Shown here piece by piece: positions 1 to 8,887 of a stretch of DNA of 58,326 bases. This DNA comes from Kroppenstedtia sanguinis (GTDB lineage Bacteria; Bacillota; Bacilli; Thermoactinomycetales; DSM-45169). Within the stretch, counting starts at the first letter, position 1, and every line of letters starts with the position of its first letter. The notes beneath the pieces were generated by a model, which had not been told where the DNA came from, searched no databases, and saw nothing but the letters and a program-made list of their open reading frames with translations. Made by a program: the position numbers and the translations under genes. The stretch is from positions 1 to 58,326 of the forward strand of contig NZ_JBNPXF010000021.1 in the NCBI RefSeq assembly GCF_050433445.1, written 5' to 3'.

Positions 1-7
1 AAAAATT

Positions 8-68
8 GGGCGACCTTTCCCCTGTAGAGCATCGGGAAAAAGTCGCCGCATAACCGTTCTTTTTTTCA
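8..68 (+). other. Stem-loop at window edge, possibly a terminator
   Basis: GGCGAC-C-TTTCCC pairs with GGGAAA-AA-GTCGCC across a loop of about 12 nt, and a T-rich run follows about 10 nt later. It may be the terminator or leader of a gene lying left of the window. The context is cut off, so the role is uncertain. Confidence 0.35.
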
Positions 69-97
69 TTGTCTACTTGACGGGGTCAAGACCAAAG

Positions 98-123
98 AGC
101 CGGTCTTTCCCCGGCTTTTTTTA
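98..123 (+). terminator. Rho-independent terminator
   Basis: GAGCCGG-TCTTTCC-CCGGC hairpin followed directly by seven T on the plus strand. It presumably ends a transcript entering from outside the window. No gene is seen between it and the repeat element starting at 300. Confidence 0.7.
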
Positions 124-299
124 TTTCACTTATGGGCAGAATCTCCCCATGGCCTCGGCAACGATCCCAGCCATGATCAGGCCAAGAAAACTCCATCCCC
201 ATACTCCCTCTCTGTTGGGGGCTAAGCACCACGCAATGCTTCTAGGGGAAGCCTTTTATGCGCAGATTATACCAATTACTGCTTCCGACCGGCAAAAAC

Positions 300-502
300 C
301 AGGCGTGTTGATTAGCCGTACTTTAGGTAGGAAATCAGGTCGGGATGGTGGGACGGCTACGATCTCTTGCAAAGAGCGCAAAGGCTCTTCACCGGCCCAC
401 CATCCCCGTCCCCTCAAGCGATATTTTACAACGGGGGCAATGGGAAGAGCGAAAGGATCCTTTCGTTCTCATCATCCACTTTAGGGTTCACCAACAGCCC
501 TG
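300..502 (+). mobile_element. MITE-like element, copy A
   Basis: About 203 bp. The left end CAGGCGTGTTGATTAGC and right end (reverse complement CAGGGCTGTTGGTGAAC) form imperfect terminal inverted repeats. The flanks GCAAAAACC and ACAAAAACC match at 8 of 9 positions, as expected for a 9-bp target duplication. An internal hairpin has arms GGGATGGTGGG (342-352) and CCCACCATCCC (396-406) around a loop containing CTCTTGCAAAGAG. No transposase is encoded. It lies about 110 bp upstream of the PTS regulator. An open frame across it (77-484) looks spurious. The rest of 124-613 shows no gene. Confidence 0.75.
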
Positions 503-613
503 ACAAAAACCTTTTGCAACGATATTCTTGCAAACAAATGAAATAATGCCTCGCCGCCTGATGTGTCATAATAAACGAGTAACACAGATGCCTAAAAAGG
601 GGGTGCAACGGCT

Positions 614-2596
614 GTGAATCGTCGCCAAAAAAAATTAATCCTTTTACTTTTAAATGAAACCGATTACAAAAGAGCCAAATATTATGCGGATGCGTTGGGT
701 TATTCTGAGCGTACCATCTATAGCGATTTACAGGAAATCGAGCACATTGTACAATCCATGGGGTTTAAATTAGATCGCAAACCGGGTGTTGGCACAAAAT
801 TGATCGTCGATCGTCAAGACCGCTTGAATATCTTAAGCCGAGTCAATATGAAGCCGGAGACTTTTGATCCATATTCAACCGAAGAGCGCCAAAAACGGAT
901 CGCACTTCGGTTACTCCATCAAAATCATCCTCTATCCATGCAGAAATTTGCGGAGGAATATTTTGTAAGCAAAACAGCAATCGCAAAGGATATGGACAAA
1001 ATTGGGCAAAATTTGCTGAACTATCATCTAAAGTTGGTCCGCAACCATCAAGGGGTTTACGTCGAGGGGCTTGAAAGAAACCGACGACAAGCCATTGCCG
1101 CATTTATTGCAACCATACTGGATCTTCAACAAACCCAGCCTCTTTCAAAAAAAAGGGACCGTTTGGACACCACCACCAAGCAGCGTCTAAGTGAATTTTT
1201 TTCAACTGAAATGGTCGCGGGCGTTCTACAACTCATTAACGACATTGAACGGGAAAATAACCTCGCTATCAACGATCTTTACTATCAAAACGTTGTCACG
1301 CATATGTTGATTTTAATTAAACGGGTCATGCAAGATCGACATGCCGATTTTTCCTTTCTGGAACAACAATCTGTTGAACCAAAGGTTGAGAATATCGCAG
1401 GACAACTAATCCGTAACATCCATCGTATCTTTAACTATTCCATCACAGCAGCTGAAGCGAAGTACCTCGCGCTTTATCTCTTCCATTGCAGCGAACGGAA
1501 CAGATATCTTACAAGTGAAGTGGAACTGAATTCGCTTACCATCCATCAAACCATTCGAGAGATGATTGATGCTTTTTCGAAAGTGATGGAGATCGACTTA
1601 CGCGAGGATACTGAGTTACAAAATGGCTTGAAATTGCATATAGAGCCGATGTTGCAACGCTTGAAAATTGGATTGAATTTAAATAATCCCATGCTCATGG
1701 CCATTAAATCGCGTTACCACTCTATTTTCGGTATGACTTGGTTGATTTCGATTTTTATAGAAAACCAATTTCATGTCCAATTAAATGAGGATGAAGTTGG
1801 ATTCATTACCCTGCACTTTTTGGCAGCCATTGAACGTCGGATTTACGATCAACCTAAACGGGTGGTGATTGTTTGTTACGATGGGATTGGCACATCGCAA
1901 TTTTTAGCAAACCGAATGAAAAATCGTATCCCTGAAATACAAGTTGTCGATGTCATTCCTTTAACCCAGTTGGGAAAAATCGATTTGAGGGAAATCGATT
2001 TTATTATTACGACAGTGCCCATGGAATCTGAACAAAAACCCATTGTAACCGTTTCACCGATTTTAGATGAACAAGACATCGTTAAAATCAATCAAACCAT
2101 TTTCGGGTTAAAAAACAAGCCTAATGAACGACGATCGATCGACACCCAGGCACCTTCCATATTATCGCAAATGCTGGATCCTGATTTAATCTTTGCTCAA
2201 GAGAAAACTCGTAACAAACGGGAGATTCTACATTTTATTTGTGAAGCCCTTCATACCAGGGCTTTTGTCGATCCGGACTATGAGGATTCCGTTTTTGAGC
2301 GGGAGGCGCGTGCCCCCACTTCAGTCGGGAATGGCATTGCAATTCCACACGGTACGGAAACCTATATTCATAAGCCGCACCTTGTGATCTATACAAGCAA
2401 ACACCCAGTAGATTGGGGGTCTGAAGATGTTTCACTCATTTTTCTTATTGCAGTAAAAACGACAGGCAGCATCGACTTTCGACTTGCACTGAGGGAACTG
2501 TATCGTATTTTTGAAAATACGGATCTCCTTCAGGCGCTGAAGAAAGCACAGGATCCGCATCACATTTATCAACTGATCCACCATTCAACTGGTTAA
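614..2596 (+). CDS. PTS-controlled transcriptional regulator (BglG/MtlR/LicR type)
   Basis: 660 aa. Two N-terminal helix-turn-helix domains (about 1-60 and 80-150) are followed by two PRDs. PRD1 has a His in THMLILIKR; PRD2 has LKLHIEPML and FITLHF. An EIIB-like domain follows near 415-500 with its Cys in VCYDGIGTSQ, then a C-terminal EIIA-like domain with the active His in GNGIAIPHG. This is the layout of regulators phosphorylated by HPr and by their cognate EII enzymes. It precedes EIIA, EIIBC and a C-S lyase, so it very probably activates that operon. The GTG start is chosen because GGGGGTG lies about 8 nt upstream. The substrate is unknown. Confidence 0.93.
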   Translation: MNRRQKKLILLLLNETDYKRAKYYADALGYSERTIYSDLQEIEHIVQSMGFKLDRKPGVGTKLIVDRQDRLNILSRVNMKPETFDPYSTEERQKRIALRLLHQNHPLSMQKFAEEYFVSKTAIAKDMDKIGQNLLNYHLKLVRNHQGVYVEGLERNRRQAIAAFIATILDLQQTQPLSKKRDRLDTTTKQRLSEFFSTEMVAGVLQLINDIERENNLAINDLYYQNVVTHMLILIKRVMQDRHADFSFLEQQSVEPKVENIAGQLIRNIHRIFNYSITAAEAKYLALYLFHCSERNRYLTSEVELNSLTIHQTIREMIDAFSKVMEIDLREDTELQNGLKLHIEPMLQRLKIGLNLNNPMLMAIKSRYHSIFGMTWLISIFIENQFHVQLNEDEVGFITLHFLAAIERRIYDQPKRVVIVCYDGIGTSQFLANRMKNRIPEIQVVDVIPLTQLGKIDLREIDFIITTVPMESEQKPIVTVSPILDEQDIVKINQTIFGLKNKPNERRSIDTQAPSILSQMLDPDLIFAQEKTRNKREILHFICEALHTRAFVDPDYEDSVFEREARAPTSVGNGIAIPHGTETYIHKPHLVIYTSKHPVDWGSEDVSLIFLIAVKTTGSIDFRLALRELYRIFENTDLLQALKKAQDPHHIYQLIHHSTG

Positions 2597-2673
2597 ATCA
2601 TGGGTTCATCCCTACCTGTCACTTGGGTTGGACTCTTACTGATTGGCACACAGAAAAAGGGAGGAAATGGACC

Positions 2674-3114
2674 ATGGAACTATCTGAAGACCATATTTTT
2701 CTGAACATCGAGGCCCGCAATAAAAAAAATGCATTGAAAAATATTGCGGAATTCGCGGAACAGGCGGGGGTTGTTACAAGTAAAAAAGCCTACTTCACAG
2801 GCTTATGGCAACGAGAAAAGGAAGCCACAACCGGTTTTGGAAACGGCTTTGCGATTCCACACGCAAAGATTAAAGAAGTGGTTAAACCAGCGGTTTTTGT
2901 TGTGAAATTTACGGATGGTATTGATTGGAAGGCTTTAGATGATCAGTTCGTTCATGTTGCGATCGCATTAGCCGTGCCGGAACAGGAGGCGGGGACTGAA
3001 CATCTGAAGCTACTCTCACAAATCTCGCGGCGCTTAATCCATGATGACTTTCGTGACAGATTAATGAATAGTACCACCAAGCGAGAAATAGCGGCATTGT
3101 TTCAAAGGGCATAG
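2674..3114 (+). CDS. PTS EIIA component, fructose/mannitol family
   Basis: 146 aa from the ATG at 2674, which has GGAGGAA a few bases upstream; an in-frame start at 2623 lacks such a site. The phosphorylatable His sits in GNGFAIPHAKI (near residue 60), the PTS_EIIA type-2 signature. It would pass phosphate from HPr to the EIIB domain of the next gene. Its length matches a free single-domain EIIA. It lies between the regulator and EIIBC, 77 bp after the former and 32 bp before the latter. Confidence 0.92.
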   Translation: MELSEDHIFLNIEARNKKNALKNIAEFAEQAGVVTSKKAYFTGLWQREKEATTGFGNGFAIPHAKIKEVVKPAVFVVKFTDGIDWKALDDQFVHVAIALAVPEQEAGTEHLKLLSQISRRLIHDDFRDRLMNSTTKREIAALFQRA

Positions 3115-3146
3115 ACCACGACAAAACAAGACAAGGGGAGACCATC

Positions 3147-4583
3147 ATGGGAAGAAATCTGGTTGCCATCACGAACTGTCCGGCGGGGATCGCCCACACC
3201 TATATGTCGGCAGAGGCCTTGCAAACGGAGGCTTCAAAACGGGGAGATACGATTAAAGTAGAAACACAAGGATCCATCGGGATCGAAAATGAGTTAACAA
3301 AAGAAGATATCGCTCAAGCCGATTTTGTCATCGTCGCCACTGGCCGGGGAGTGTCAGCGGATGATATGAAACGTTTTGACGGTAAAAGGGTTTTAATTGT
3401 CGACGTATCCGATGTTTTAAAAAACGTCGCAAACATCTTGGATCGGCTTCAGCAGGATGTTCCAGTTTATCATGCGACAGGTGACGGCCAACAAACCGAC
3501 CCCTCTTCAGATACGGGAAAAAGGGGAATCTCAGGGGTCTTCCAACATTTAATGAATGGCGTTTCCTTCATGATTCCTTTTGTCACCGCAGCTGGGATCT
3601 TAATGGCGATATCAGCGGCATTGGTTGGCGGGGGCAAAACCGTACCGGGGTCTTTTCCCTATTTACTTGAGCAAGTCGGCGTGATTGGCTTTGCCTTAAT
3701 GATCCCGATCCTCGCCGGCTATACCGCTTATTCAATTGCCGATAAACCCGCTCTGGCACCGGCCATGATCGGCGCGTGGCTCGCTAATCAGGCGGATATA
3801 CTTGGCACAAAAGGCGGCGCTGGATTTTTAGGAGCTATCTTGGTCGGCCTACTCGTCGGTTACTTTGTCAAATACTTTAAGCGACTAAAATTGCCAAAGT
3901 CTCTCCATCCATTAATGTCGTTCTTAATTATACCTGCCGTCACCACTTTACTGATCTCGATTGTCGTTTTTTATGTCGTCGGACCGGTCATTTCTGGGCT
4001 GATGCTGGGACTTACGCACTTTTTAAGTTCTATTCCTTCTTCCAGTCTGGCAGTGATCTGCGCAGTAATCGGTATGATGATTGCCTTTGATATGGGCGGA
4101 CCCATTAACAAAACCGCTTACCTGTTCGCCTTAGGATTAATTCCGGAAGGGAATGCCTACTTGTTTGGTACGGTTGCTTTAGTAACGGTGATTCCCCCTG
4201 CCGCCCTGGGAATCGCGACATTCATCGCTCCAAAGCTTTTTAAAACCGATGAAATCGCAAATGGAAAATCCGCCGGCATCGTTGGGCTTTTCGGCATCAC
4301 GGAACCGGCCATCCCGTACGCAGTCAATGATCCGATCCCTGTCATCAGTGCCCAGATGATTGCAGGTGCGCTTACCGGTGCTTTAGGTGCAATGGCTCAT
4401 ATCACCAGAATCGCGCCAGGGGCGGGTATTCTTGATCCTATTGTCGGGATTGTCAAACCTCCTTTTACCTATTATCTCGTATTAATCATCGGCATTGTGA
4501 TCAATCTGATCCTCGTTATTCTATTTAAAAAGATGCGCAAGAACCGTATGGAAAGAAAGGCGGCCCAAGCCAATGAACTATAA
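3147..4583 (+). CDS. PTS fructose-family EIIBC permease
   Basis: 478 aa. The N-terminal EIIB domain (about 1-100) has the active Cys in NCPAGIAHT near residue 11. A linker is followed by an EIIC domain (about 125-465) with many hydrophobic segments and the family motifs GGPINKTAY and GITEPAIPYAV. It imports and phosphorylates a sugar or sugar-like substrate at the membrane. The start has AAGGGGAG about 8 nt upstream. The last codons overlap the next gene by 11 bp, so the two are translationally coupled. Fru-family EIICs carry fructose, 2-O-mannosylglycerate and others; the real substrate cannot be read from sequence. Confidence 0.93.
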   Translation: MGRNLVAITNCPAGIAHTYMSAEALQTEASKRGDTIKVETQGSIGIENELTKEDIAQADFVIVATGRGVSADDMKRFDGKRVLIVDVSDVLKNVANILDRLQQDVPVYHATGDGQQTDPSSDTGKRGISGVFQHLMNGVSFMIPFVTAAGILMAISAALVGGGKTVPGSFPYLLEQVGVIGFALMIPILAGYTAYSIADKPALAPAMIGAWLANQADILGTKGGAGFLGAILVGLLVGYFVKYFKRLKLPKSLHPLMSFLIIPAVTTLLISIVVFYVVGPVISGLMLGLTHFLSSIPSSSLAVICAVIGMMIAFDMGGPINKTAYLFALGLIPEGNAYLFGTVALVTVIPPAALGIATFIAPKLFKTDEIANGKSAGIVGLFGITEPAIPYAVNDPIPVISAQMIAGALTGALGAMAHITRIAPGAGILDPIVGIVKPPFTYYLVLIIGIVINLILVILFKKMRKNRMERKAAQANEL

Positions 4584-5754
4584 TTTTGATGAACTGATTG
4601 ACCGTTCGAAAACCAATGCGCGTAAATGGTCCAAGGATATCCTGATCAAGGAATTTCAAACTACTGATATACTCCCAATGTGGATCGCTGATATGGATTT
4701 TGCCTGCCCACCACCGGTTATAGAGGCAATGCAAGCGGTAGTGGACCAGCGTATTTATGGGTACACCTATGTCCCGGATACGTATTACCAGGCAATTACG
4801 GATTGGAATTTACGTCGTCATCAATGGACCATCGAAAAAGATTGGATTACACTCACACATGGCACCGTCAGCACACTCCACTATATCGTTCAAGCGTTTT
4901 GTCAACCGGGTGACAAAGTTATCGTCCAAACGCCAGGTTATCAACCTTTTCAACGTGCTGTTGAACGGCATCGATGTGAATTGGTCACCAATCCATTGAT
5001 GCTAGAAAATGGTCGGTATACATTAGACTTGAATGATTTAGAGGCAAAGGCTAAGGATCCCGCGGTCAAATTAATGATATTCTGCAATCCGCACAACCCG
5101 ACCGGCCGCGTCTGGACAGCAGAGGAGTTATTAGAGGTGGGCCGGATTTGTTTGGAAAACGATGTATTGATCGTATCCGATGAAATTCATAAAGACCTCT
5201 GTTTATATGGCCATCAACCGACTTCTTTTGCCAGCCTGTCCCATTCGATTGCGGATCATTGTCTGATATGTGTCTCACCGAACAAAGCATTTAATTTTGG
5301 CGGCTTAAAATCATCTTATACCGTGATCCCAAACGCTGATCTTCGCGCACGACTGCAAAAACAGCTGGCCACTCATTCCATTACCTCACCCAATGTGTTT
5401 GCGGTTCCCGCGCTCATCGCTGCCTATACACGTTGTGATGATTGGCTTGATCAGTTAACTGCCTATATCGAGAAAAATATTGATCTGGTTCGTAACTTTA
5501 TAAACACCTCTCTGCCCAACGTTACCCTGATCCATCCAGAGGCCACCTATCTCGCCTGGCTCGATTTTAGGGCGGTTGGATTAAGCCATCATCAATTACA
5601 AAAGCTCCTTATTCATGAAGGAAGGCTCGCTCTCGAAAGTGGCAATGATTTTATTGCCGACGGCGAAGGGTTTGCTCGAATGAATCTTGGCTGTCCACGC
5701 GCGATTGTCGAAGAAGCTTTACAGAGATTATCCCAGTGTCTGTCAAAAATCTAG
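4573..5754 (+). CDS. MalY/PatB-type PLP-dependent C-S lyase / aminotransferase
   Basis: 393 aa, class I/II aminotransferase fold. The N-terminus carries the MalY/PatB hallmark LPMWIADMDF, the middle has FCNPHNPTGRVW, and the PLP lysine is in SPNKAFNFGGLKSS. Family members act as cystathionine beta-lyases (cleaving cysteine conjugates to pyruvate, ammonia and a thiol) or as regulators, as with E. coli MalY. Overlap with the PTS permease gene implies joint expression, so the substrate may be a cysteine conjugate entering through the PTS. That link is inference. No clear terminator follows. Confidence 0.9.
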   Translation: MNYNFDELIDRSKTNARKWSKDILIKEFQTTDILPMWIADMDFACPPPVIEAMQAVVDQRIYGYTYVPDTYYQAITDWNLRRHQWTIEKDWITLTHGTVSTLHYIVQAFCQPGDKVIVQTPGYQPFQRAVERHRCELVTNPLMLENGRYTLDLNDLEAKAKDPAVKLMIFCNPHNPTGRVWTAEELLEVGRICLENDVLIVSDEIHKDLCLYGHQPTSFASLSHSIADHCLICVSPNKAFNFGGLKSSYTVIPNADLRARLQKQLATHSITSPNVFAVPALIAAYTRCDDWLDQLTAYIEKNIDLVRNFINTSLPNVTLIHPEATYLAWLDFRAVGLSHHQLQKLLIHEGRLALESGNDFIADGEGFARMNLGCPRAIVEEALQRLSQCLSKI

Positions 5755-6004
5755 AGTGTGTCTGGTAATTCGCGTTTAAGGAAAGACGGTCCCCTCCGGT
5801 TTTGAAAAGCAAGATCCCTCTCAAAAGCGGGGAGGAAGCATCGGAGGAAGGGTGGGGTTTCACATGGAATGACTTGGTCTCGCAGAAATCCTAATCTGGT
5901 GAGGGGAAGTCTCGTTAAAATAACGAAGAACCATCCAGATGAAGTTGAAGATTCCTTAGATGATAATCAAGAGAGACGGATGGATAATAACCTCTTTGCC
6001 ACAA
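5755..6004. other. Intergenic stretch without recognised gene
   Basis: Between the convergent C-S lyase and aldo/keto reductase genes. It holds purine-rich sequence and a loose inverted pairing (CCGGTTTTGA near 5796 with TCAAAAGCGG near 5820). A plus-strand open frame beginning at 5869 runs antisense through the reductase and has no family signature, so it is not called. Confidence 0.4.
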
Positions 6005-6039
6005 CAAAAGGACCGTCCCGGTTGGGAACGGACCTTTTT
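6005..6039 (-). terminator. Bidirectional terminator after the aldo/keto reductase
   Basis: AAAGGACCGTCCC-GGTT-GGGAACGGACCTTTTT forms a hairpin flanked by A and T runs, so it can stop transcripts from both convergent sides: the reductase (minus) and the PTS operon (plus). Confidence 0.8.
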
Positions 6040-6048
6040 AATAAGGAG

Positions 6049-6876
6049 TTAGCGCTTGTTCATTTCATTGGGATGCGCACCTCTGCGAGCGTTGCGGTCG
6101 AGAGCATCGATCGCCTTCATTTCCGTTGCGGTCAGCTCAAAATCGAAGACATTAAAGTTTTCTTCGATCCGGGAGGGTGTCACCGACTTCGGAATGACAA
6201 TCGTGTTGTTTTGCAGATGCCAACGCAAAATCACCTGGGCATTGGTTTTGCCATGGGCGGCGGCGATCTTTTGAATCTCTTCGTCTTGAAGCACCTCGCC
6301 CCCCTGATCCAGCGGGCTCCACGCCTCTACAAAGATATCGTGCTCAGCACAAAACTTCTTCAACTCCTTTTGCGCCAAGTAGGGATGACATTCCACCTGG
6401 TTGAGCACCGGCTTGACCTCACACTCATCCAGCAGCCGCTGCAAATGCTCCACTTCAAAGTTACAAACCCCGATCGCTTTCACCCGACCCTCTTTATAAA
6501 GCTTTTCCATCGCTTTATATGTATCCACATATTCATCATATTGGGGAGTCGGCCAGTGGATCAAATACAGGTCCGCATAGTCGATTCCCAGACGATTTAA
6601 GCTTTCATCATATGCCTTCAAGGTATTCTCATAACCTTGATCGCTGTTCCAAACCTTCGTCGTGACAAAGAGGTTTTCCCGGGGAATACCGGATTCTTTG
6701 ATCGCCTTGCCGACACCGGTCTCATTTTTATAAATCATGGCCGTATCGATGGAGGTATAGCCCACTTCCAGTGCTTTGGCCACGGCTGCGGTCACTTGCT
6801 CGTCTTCCACTTGCCAAACGCCGAAGCCGAGTTGGGGCATTTTCAAACCATTGTTCAGTGTAACCAGATTCACCAT
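6049..6876 (-). CDS. Aldo/keto reductase
   Basis: 275 aa, AKR (YvgN/2,5-diketogluconate reductase-like) family. Visible signatures are the N-terminal NNGLKMPQLGFGVWQV, the catalytic Asp/Tyr region SIDTAMIYKNE, LYLIHWPTP with GVCNF downstream, and the C-terminal NADPH-binding VIPKSVTPSRI. It reduces aldehydes or ketones with NADPH in the cytosol. The start is the ATG with AAAAAGGAG about 8 nt upstream; an in-frame TTG three bases earlier is less likely. It appears monocistronic. The substrate cannot be assigned. Confidence 0.93.
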   Translation of the reverse strand: MVNLVTLNNGLKMPQLGFGVWQVEDEQVTAAVAKALEVGYTSIDTAMIYKNETGVGKAIKESGIPRENLFVTTKVWNSDQGYENTLKAYDESLNRLGIDYADLYLIHWPTPQYDEYVDTYKAMEKLYKEGRVKAIGVCNFEVEHLQRLLDECEVKPVLNQVECHPYLAQKELKKFCAEHDIFVEAWSPLDQGGEVLQDEEIQKIAAAHGKTNAQVILRWHLQNNTIVIPKSVTPSRIEENFNVFDFELTATEMKAIDALDRNARRGAHPNEMNKR

Positions 6877-7047
6877 CAAACAGCTCCTTTTTAAAAACTT
6901 CGACCCAAAAACAGTATATCACACCCCCCCTTCCCAGATTCAATCCTCTTTTGATACAGTTCAGGCCTCCCATTTTAGCCGGAAAACCCTGCGCTAATCC
7001 ACGAATTGATGTCCACTCTCAGAGAAGTAACGGACCACTCAAGAATC

Positions 7048-7878
7048 TTACGAAGTGGGCCCCGTCGCCACCGGATTCTGCTCATAGCTGATCCAGTCAC
7101 TCCAGCTGCCGGCGTAGAGGCGTGCCTCCGGGATGCCGGCGGCGTAGAGAGCCAGCAGGTTGGCACAGGCGGTGACACCGGAACCACAATAGACGATAGG
7201 CTGCTTCCCCGAGGCGAAGGCCCACTCTTTTTTCAACTCGGCAGGAGTTTTCCAACGCCCATCCTTCCCCAAATTCTCCTTCCAGAAACGGTTGACCGCA
7301 CCTGGGATGTGACCCGCCTGGGCATCGATCGGTTCCGTTTTCCCTTCATAACGGGCGGGTTCACGGGAGTCGATCAACAGACCCTTCCACGCTTTCACTT
7401 CCTCCATTCCGACCTGAAACTGTTCTTGCCGATGTGGGACAAAGCGTGTGGGTTCCCGCCGGGGGACTTCGTCACTCACGGGATACCCCAACTCGGTCCA
7501 CGCCCCATAGCCGCCGTTAAGGACGAACACTTCCCCATGCCCGAGATATCGCAACATCCACCAGAGGCGGGCTGCCATCATCCCTCCTTGGTCATCATAG
7601 GCGATGACGGTCCGGCGGTGATCGATCCCCAAGGCTCCCAGTCGCTCCGCCAATCGCTCCTCATCAGGTAGAGGGTGACGTCCCCCATGAGTCCCCACGG
7701 GAGCGGATAAATCCTGTTCCAGGTGCAAATACAGCGCCCCTGGTATATGACCCTTTCGATACGCCTCTTCCCCGGCTTCTGGGCGGGCCAAGTCGAACCG
7801 GCAGTCCACCACCACCAGCCCGGAATCCTGTAGATGTTCAACTAACCATTCAGGAGTGACCAACGGATTCCTGTTCAT
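7048..7878 (-). CDS. Thiosulfate/3-mercaptopyruvate sulfurtransferase (two rhodanese domains)
   Basis: 276 aa from the ATG at 7878, placed just after GGAGGTGCATGAT. There are two rhodanese modules. The N-terminal one has the CH2A-like DCRFDLARPEAG and no active cysteine. The C-terminal one carries the catalytic loop CGSGVTA (about residue 238), which in the family favours mercaptopyruvate sulfurtransferases over thiosulfate enzymes. It transfers sulfane sulfur to thiols or cyanide in the cytosol. It stands alone; the upstream 7879-8118 shows no gene. The exact donor is inference. Confidence 0.92.
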   Translation of the reverse strand: MNRNPLVTPEWLVEHLQDSGLVVVDCRFDLARPEAGEEAYRKGHIPGALYLHLEQDLSAPVGTHGGRHPLPDEERLAERLGALGIDHRRTVIAYDDQGGMMAARLWWMLRYLGHGEVFVLNGGYGAWTELGYPVSDEVPRREPTRFVPHRQEQFQVGMEEVKAWKGLLIDSREPARYEGKTEPIDAQAGHIPGAVNRFWKENLGKDGRWKTPAELKKEWAFASGKQPIVYCGSGVTACANLLALYAAGIPEARLYAGSWSDWISYEQNPVATGPTS

Positions 7879-8118
7879 ATCATGCACCTCCAAGATGGGT
7901 TTACGAATTCCCCTTCACTCTCTCCACCTGAAGCAAGATCAGATTCTCTTACAATGACTACTACCCTTTACCTTTATCTCAGCTTATCATCGTCTTCGCC
8001 TTAAATCTTTCCCTCTCTAACTCTTACTCAACTCAATTCCTTCCTAGTTTTTTAGCTGTGTGCAAAAAAAGTTCTCCACCCTCTCCGTACTTCTTAGAGG
8101 GAAGGAACTCCTCCTTTC

Positions 8119-8415
8119 TTATCTCTTTTTGATGAATATAGCCATAAAACTAAGGCACAACATAGTAATTAATAAGTACAGCCAAATATAATCTATCGGA
8201 ACTGATTCATGGCCCATCATCGTATAAATTGCCAGAATAACAACACCGATGATTGCACTCACCGTAATGATTCGCAACGCAAAAACTTGAAACAACTGAA
8301 TCACCCGTTCGTCCACTTCAGGCAATTGAGATTTCTTCATCTTTCTCTGTTTCACAAAAAAAGTGATCAGCGCAACACCAATGATTAAAACAAAAAGACT
8401 CAAAGGAGGATCCAT
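8119..8415 (-). CDS. Small membrane protein downstream of an HTH regulator
   Basis: 98 aa with three predicted transmembrane stretches (about 5-20, 48-66 and 77-95) and a charged loop KQRKMKKSQLPEVDER after the first. The start lies one base after the stop of the HTH gene, with GAGGAG about 10 nt upstream, so the two form an operon. Such short membrane proteins often pair with YozG-like Xre regulators in Firmicutes. The function is not known; sensing or membrane tethering for the regulator is only a guess. Confidence 0.8.
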   Translation of the reverse strand: MDPPLSLFVLIIGVALITFFVKQRKMKKSQLPEVDERVIQLFQVFALRIITVSAIIGVVILAIYTMMGHESVPIDYIWLYLLITMLCLSFMAIFIKKR

Positions 8416-8416
8416 A

Positions 8417-8623
8417 TTATTCGTTCTCCTCGGTCAAATGAAAAATTTCCTCTACCGGCTGACCGAAATAGTTAGCAAACTTTAAGGCTAATTCTAAGCT
8501 GGGATTATATCGGTTTCGTTCGATGGCAATTATTGTTTGCCGTGTCACCTGTAGCTCCTTCGCCAATTGATCTTGAGTTATCCCCCGTTTTTTACGGATC
8601 TCTCGAACTAAGTTAGTAACCAT
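8417..8623 (-). CDS. Small Xre-family (Cro/CI-type) regulator
   Basis: 68 aa, essentially one HTH_3 domain: RKKRGITQDQLAKELQVTRQ with the recognition helix VTRQTIIAIE. It matches the compact YozG/YgzD type. The start is the ATG at 8623, preceded by GGAG at good spacing; an upstream in-frame ATG (8650) would lie inside an operator palindrome. Two TGTAAAG-N4-CTTTACA palindromes flank its promoter, so autorepression is likely. It is co-transcribed with the membrane protein downstream. Confidence 0.88.
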   Translation of the reverse strand: MVTNLVREIRKKRGITQDQLAKELQVTRQTIIAIERNRYNPSLELALKFANYFGQPVEEIFHLTEENE

Positions 8624-8638
8624 TATCGTCTCCTTAAG

Positions 8639-8656
8639 TGTAAAGGTCACTTTACA
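8639..8656. promoter_or_regulatory. Operator palindrome 1 of the Xre gene
   Basis: TGTAAAG-GTCA-CTTTACA: perfect 7-bp arms with a 4-nt centre. It lies just downstream of the inferred -10 and covers the expected start of transcription. It is an exact-arm match to the palindrome at 8684-8701. Confidence 0.7.
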
Positions 8657-8660
8657 AAAA

Positions 8661-8689
8661 AGGATACTATATATTCACACGGTTGTAAA
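8661..8689 (-). promoter_or_regulatory. Promoter of the Xre/membrane protein operon
   Basis: Minus strand: -35 TTTACA (8689-8684), a 17-bp spacer, then -10 TATCCT (8666-8661). The -35 box is the right arm of the second palindrome, so a bound repressor would block polymerase. Confidence 0.55.
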
Positions 8690-8701
8690 GATAACTTTAC
8701 A
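8684..8701. promoter_or_regulatory. Operator palindrome 2 of the Xre gene
   Basis: TGTAAAG-ATAA-CTTTACA: same arms as the 8639-8656 site, 45 bp away start to start. It overlaps the -35 box. Confidence 0.7.
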
Positions 8702-8710
8702 TTTCAGTTC

Positions 8711-8735
8711 AAAAAAAGCGGGGATCTGCCCCACT
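8711..8735 (-). terminator. Terminator of the cobalamin operon
   Basis: On the minus strand GTGGGGC-AGAT-CCCCGC is followed by seven T. It is about 150 bp past the cbiB stop. The 8736-8887 gap shows nothing else. Confidence 0.6.
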
Positions 8736-8887
8736 TGTCCTTTCATTCCGCCTTTTCTTCCCCTCCTCATCCAAAACAAACTACGATTCCCAAAGTCGGT
8801 ACACCATATATTTCTATTTACTTCAGATCTTATCCACCAATTGTTACAGCGCCTCCAAACATTTTCGCTGTTTCCAATTGCCATCAC

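Noticed and set aside
77..484. Open frame of 135 codons at the left edge
   Set aside because: It runs through a terminator and MITE copy A, has no ribosome site and no family features.
5856..5900. Similarity of GGTTTCACATGGA sequence to 57497-57530
   Set aside because: Shared blocks are short and need several gaps; could be chance.
5869..6600. Plus-strand open frame of 243 codons
   Set aside because: Antisense to the aldo/keto reductase, whose motifs are clear on the other strand.
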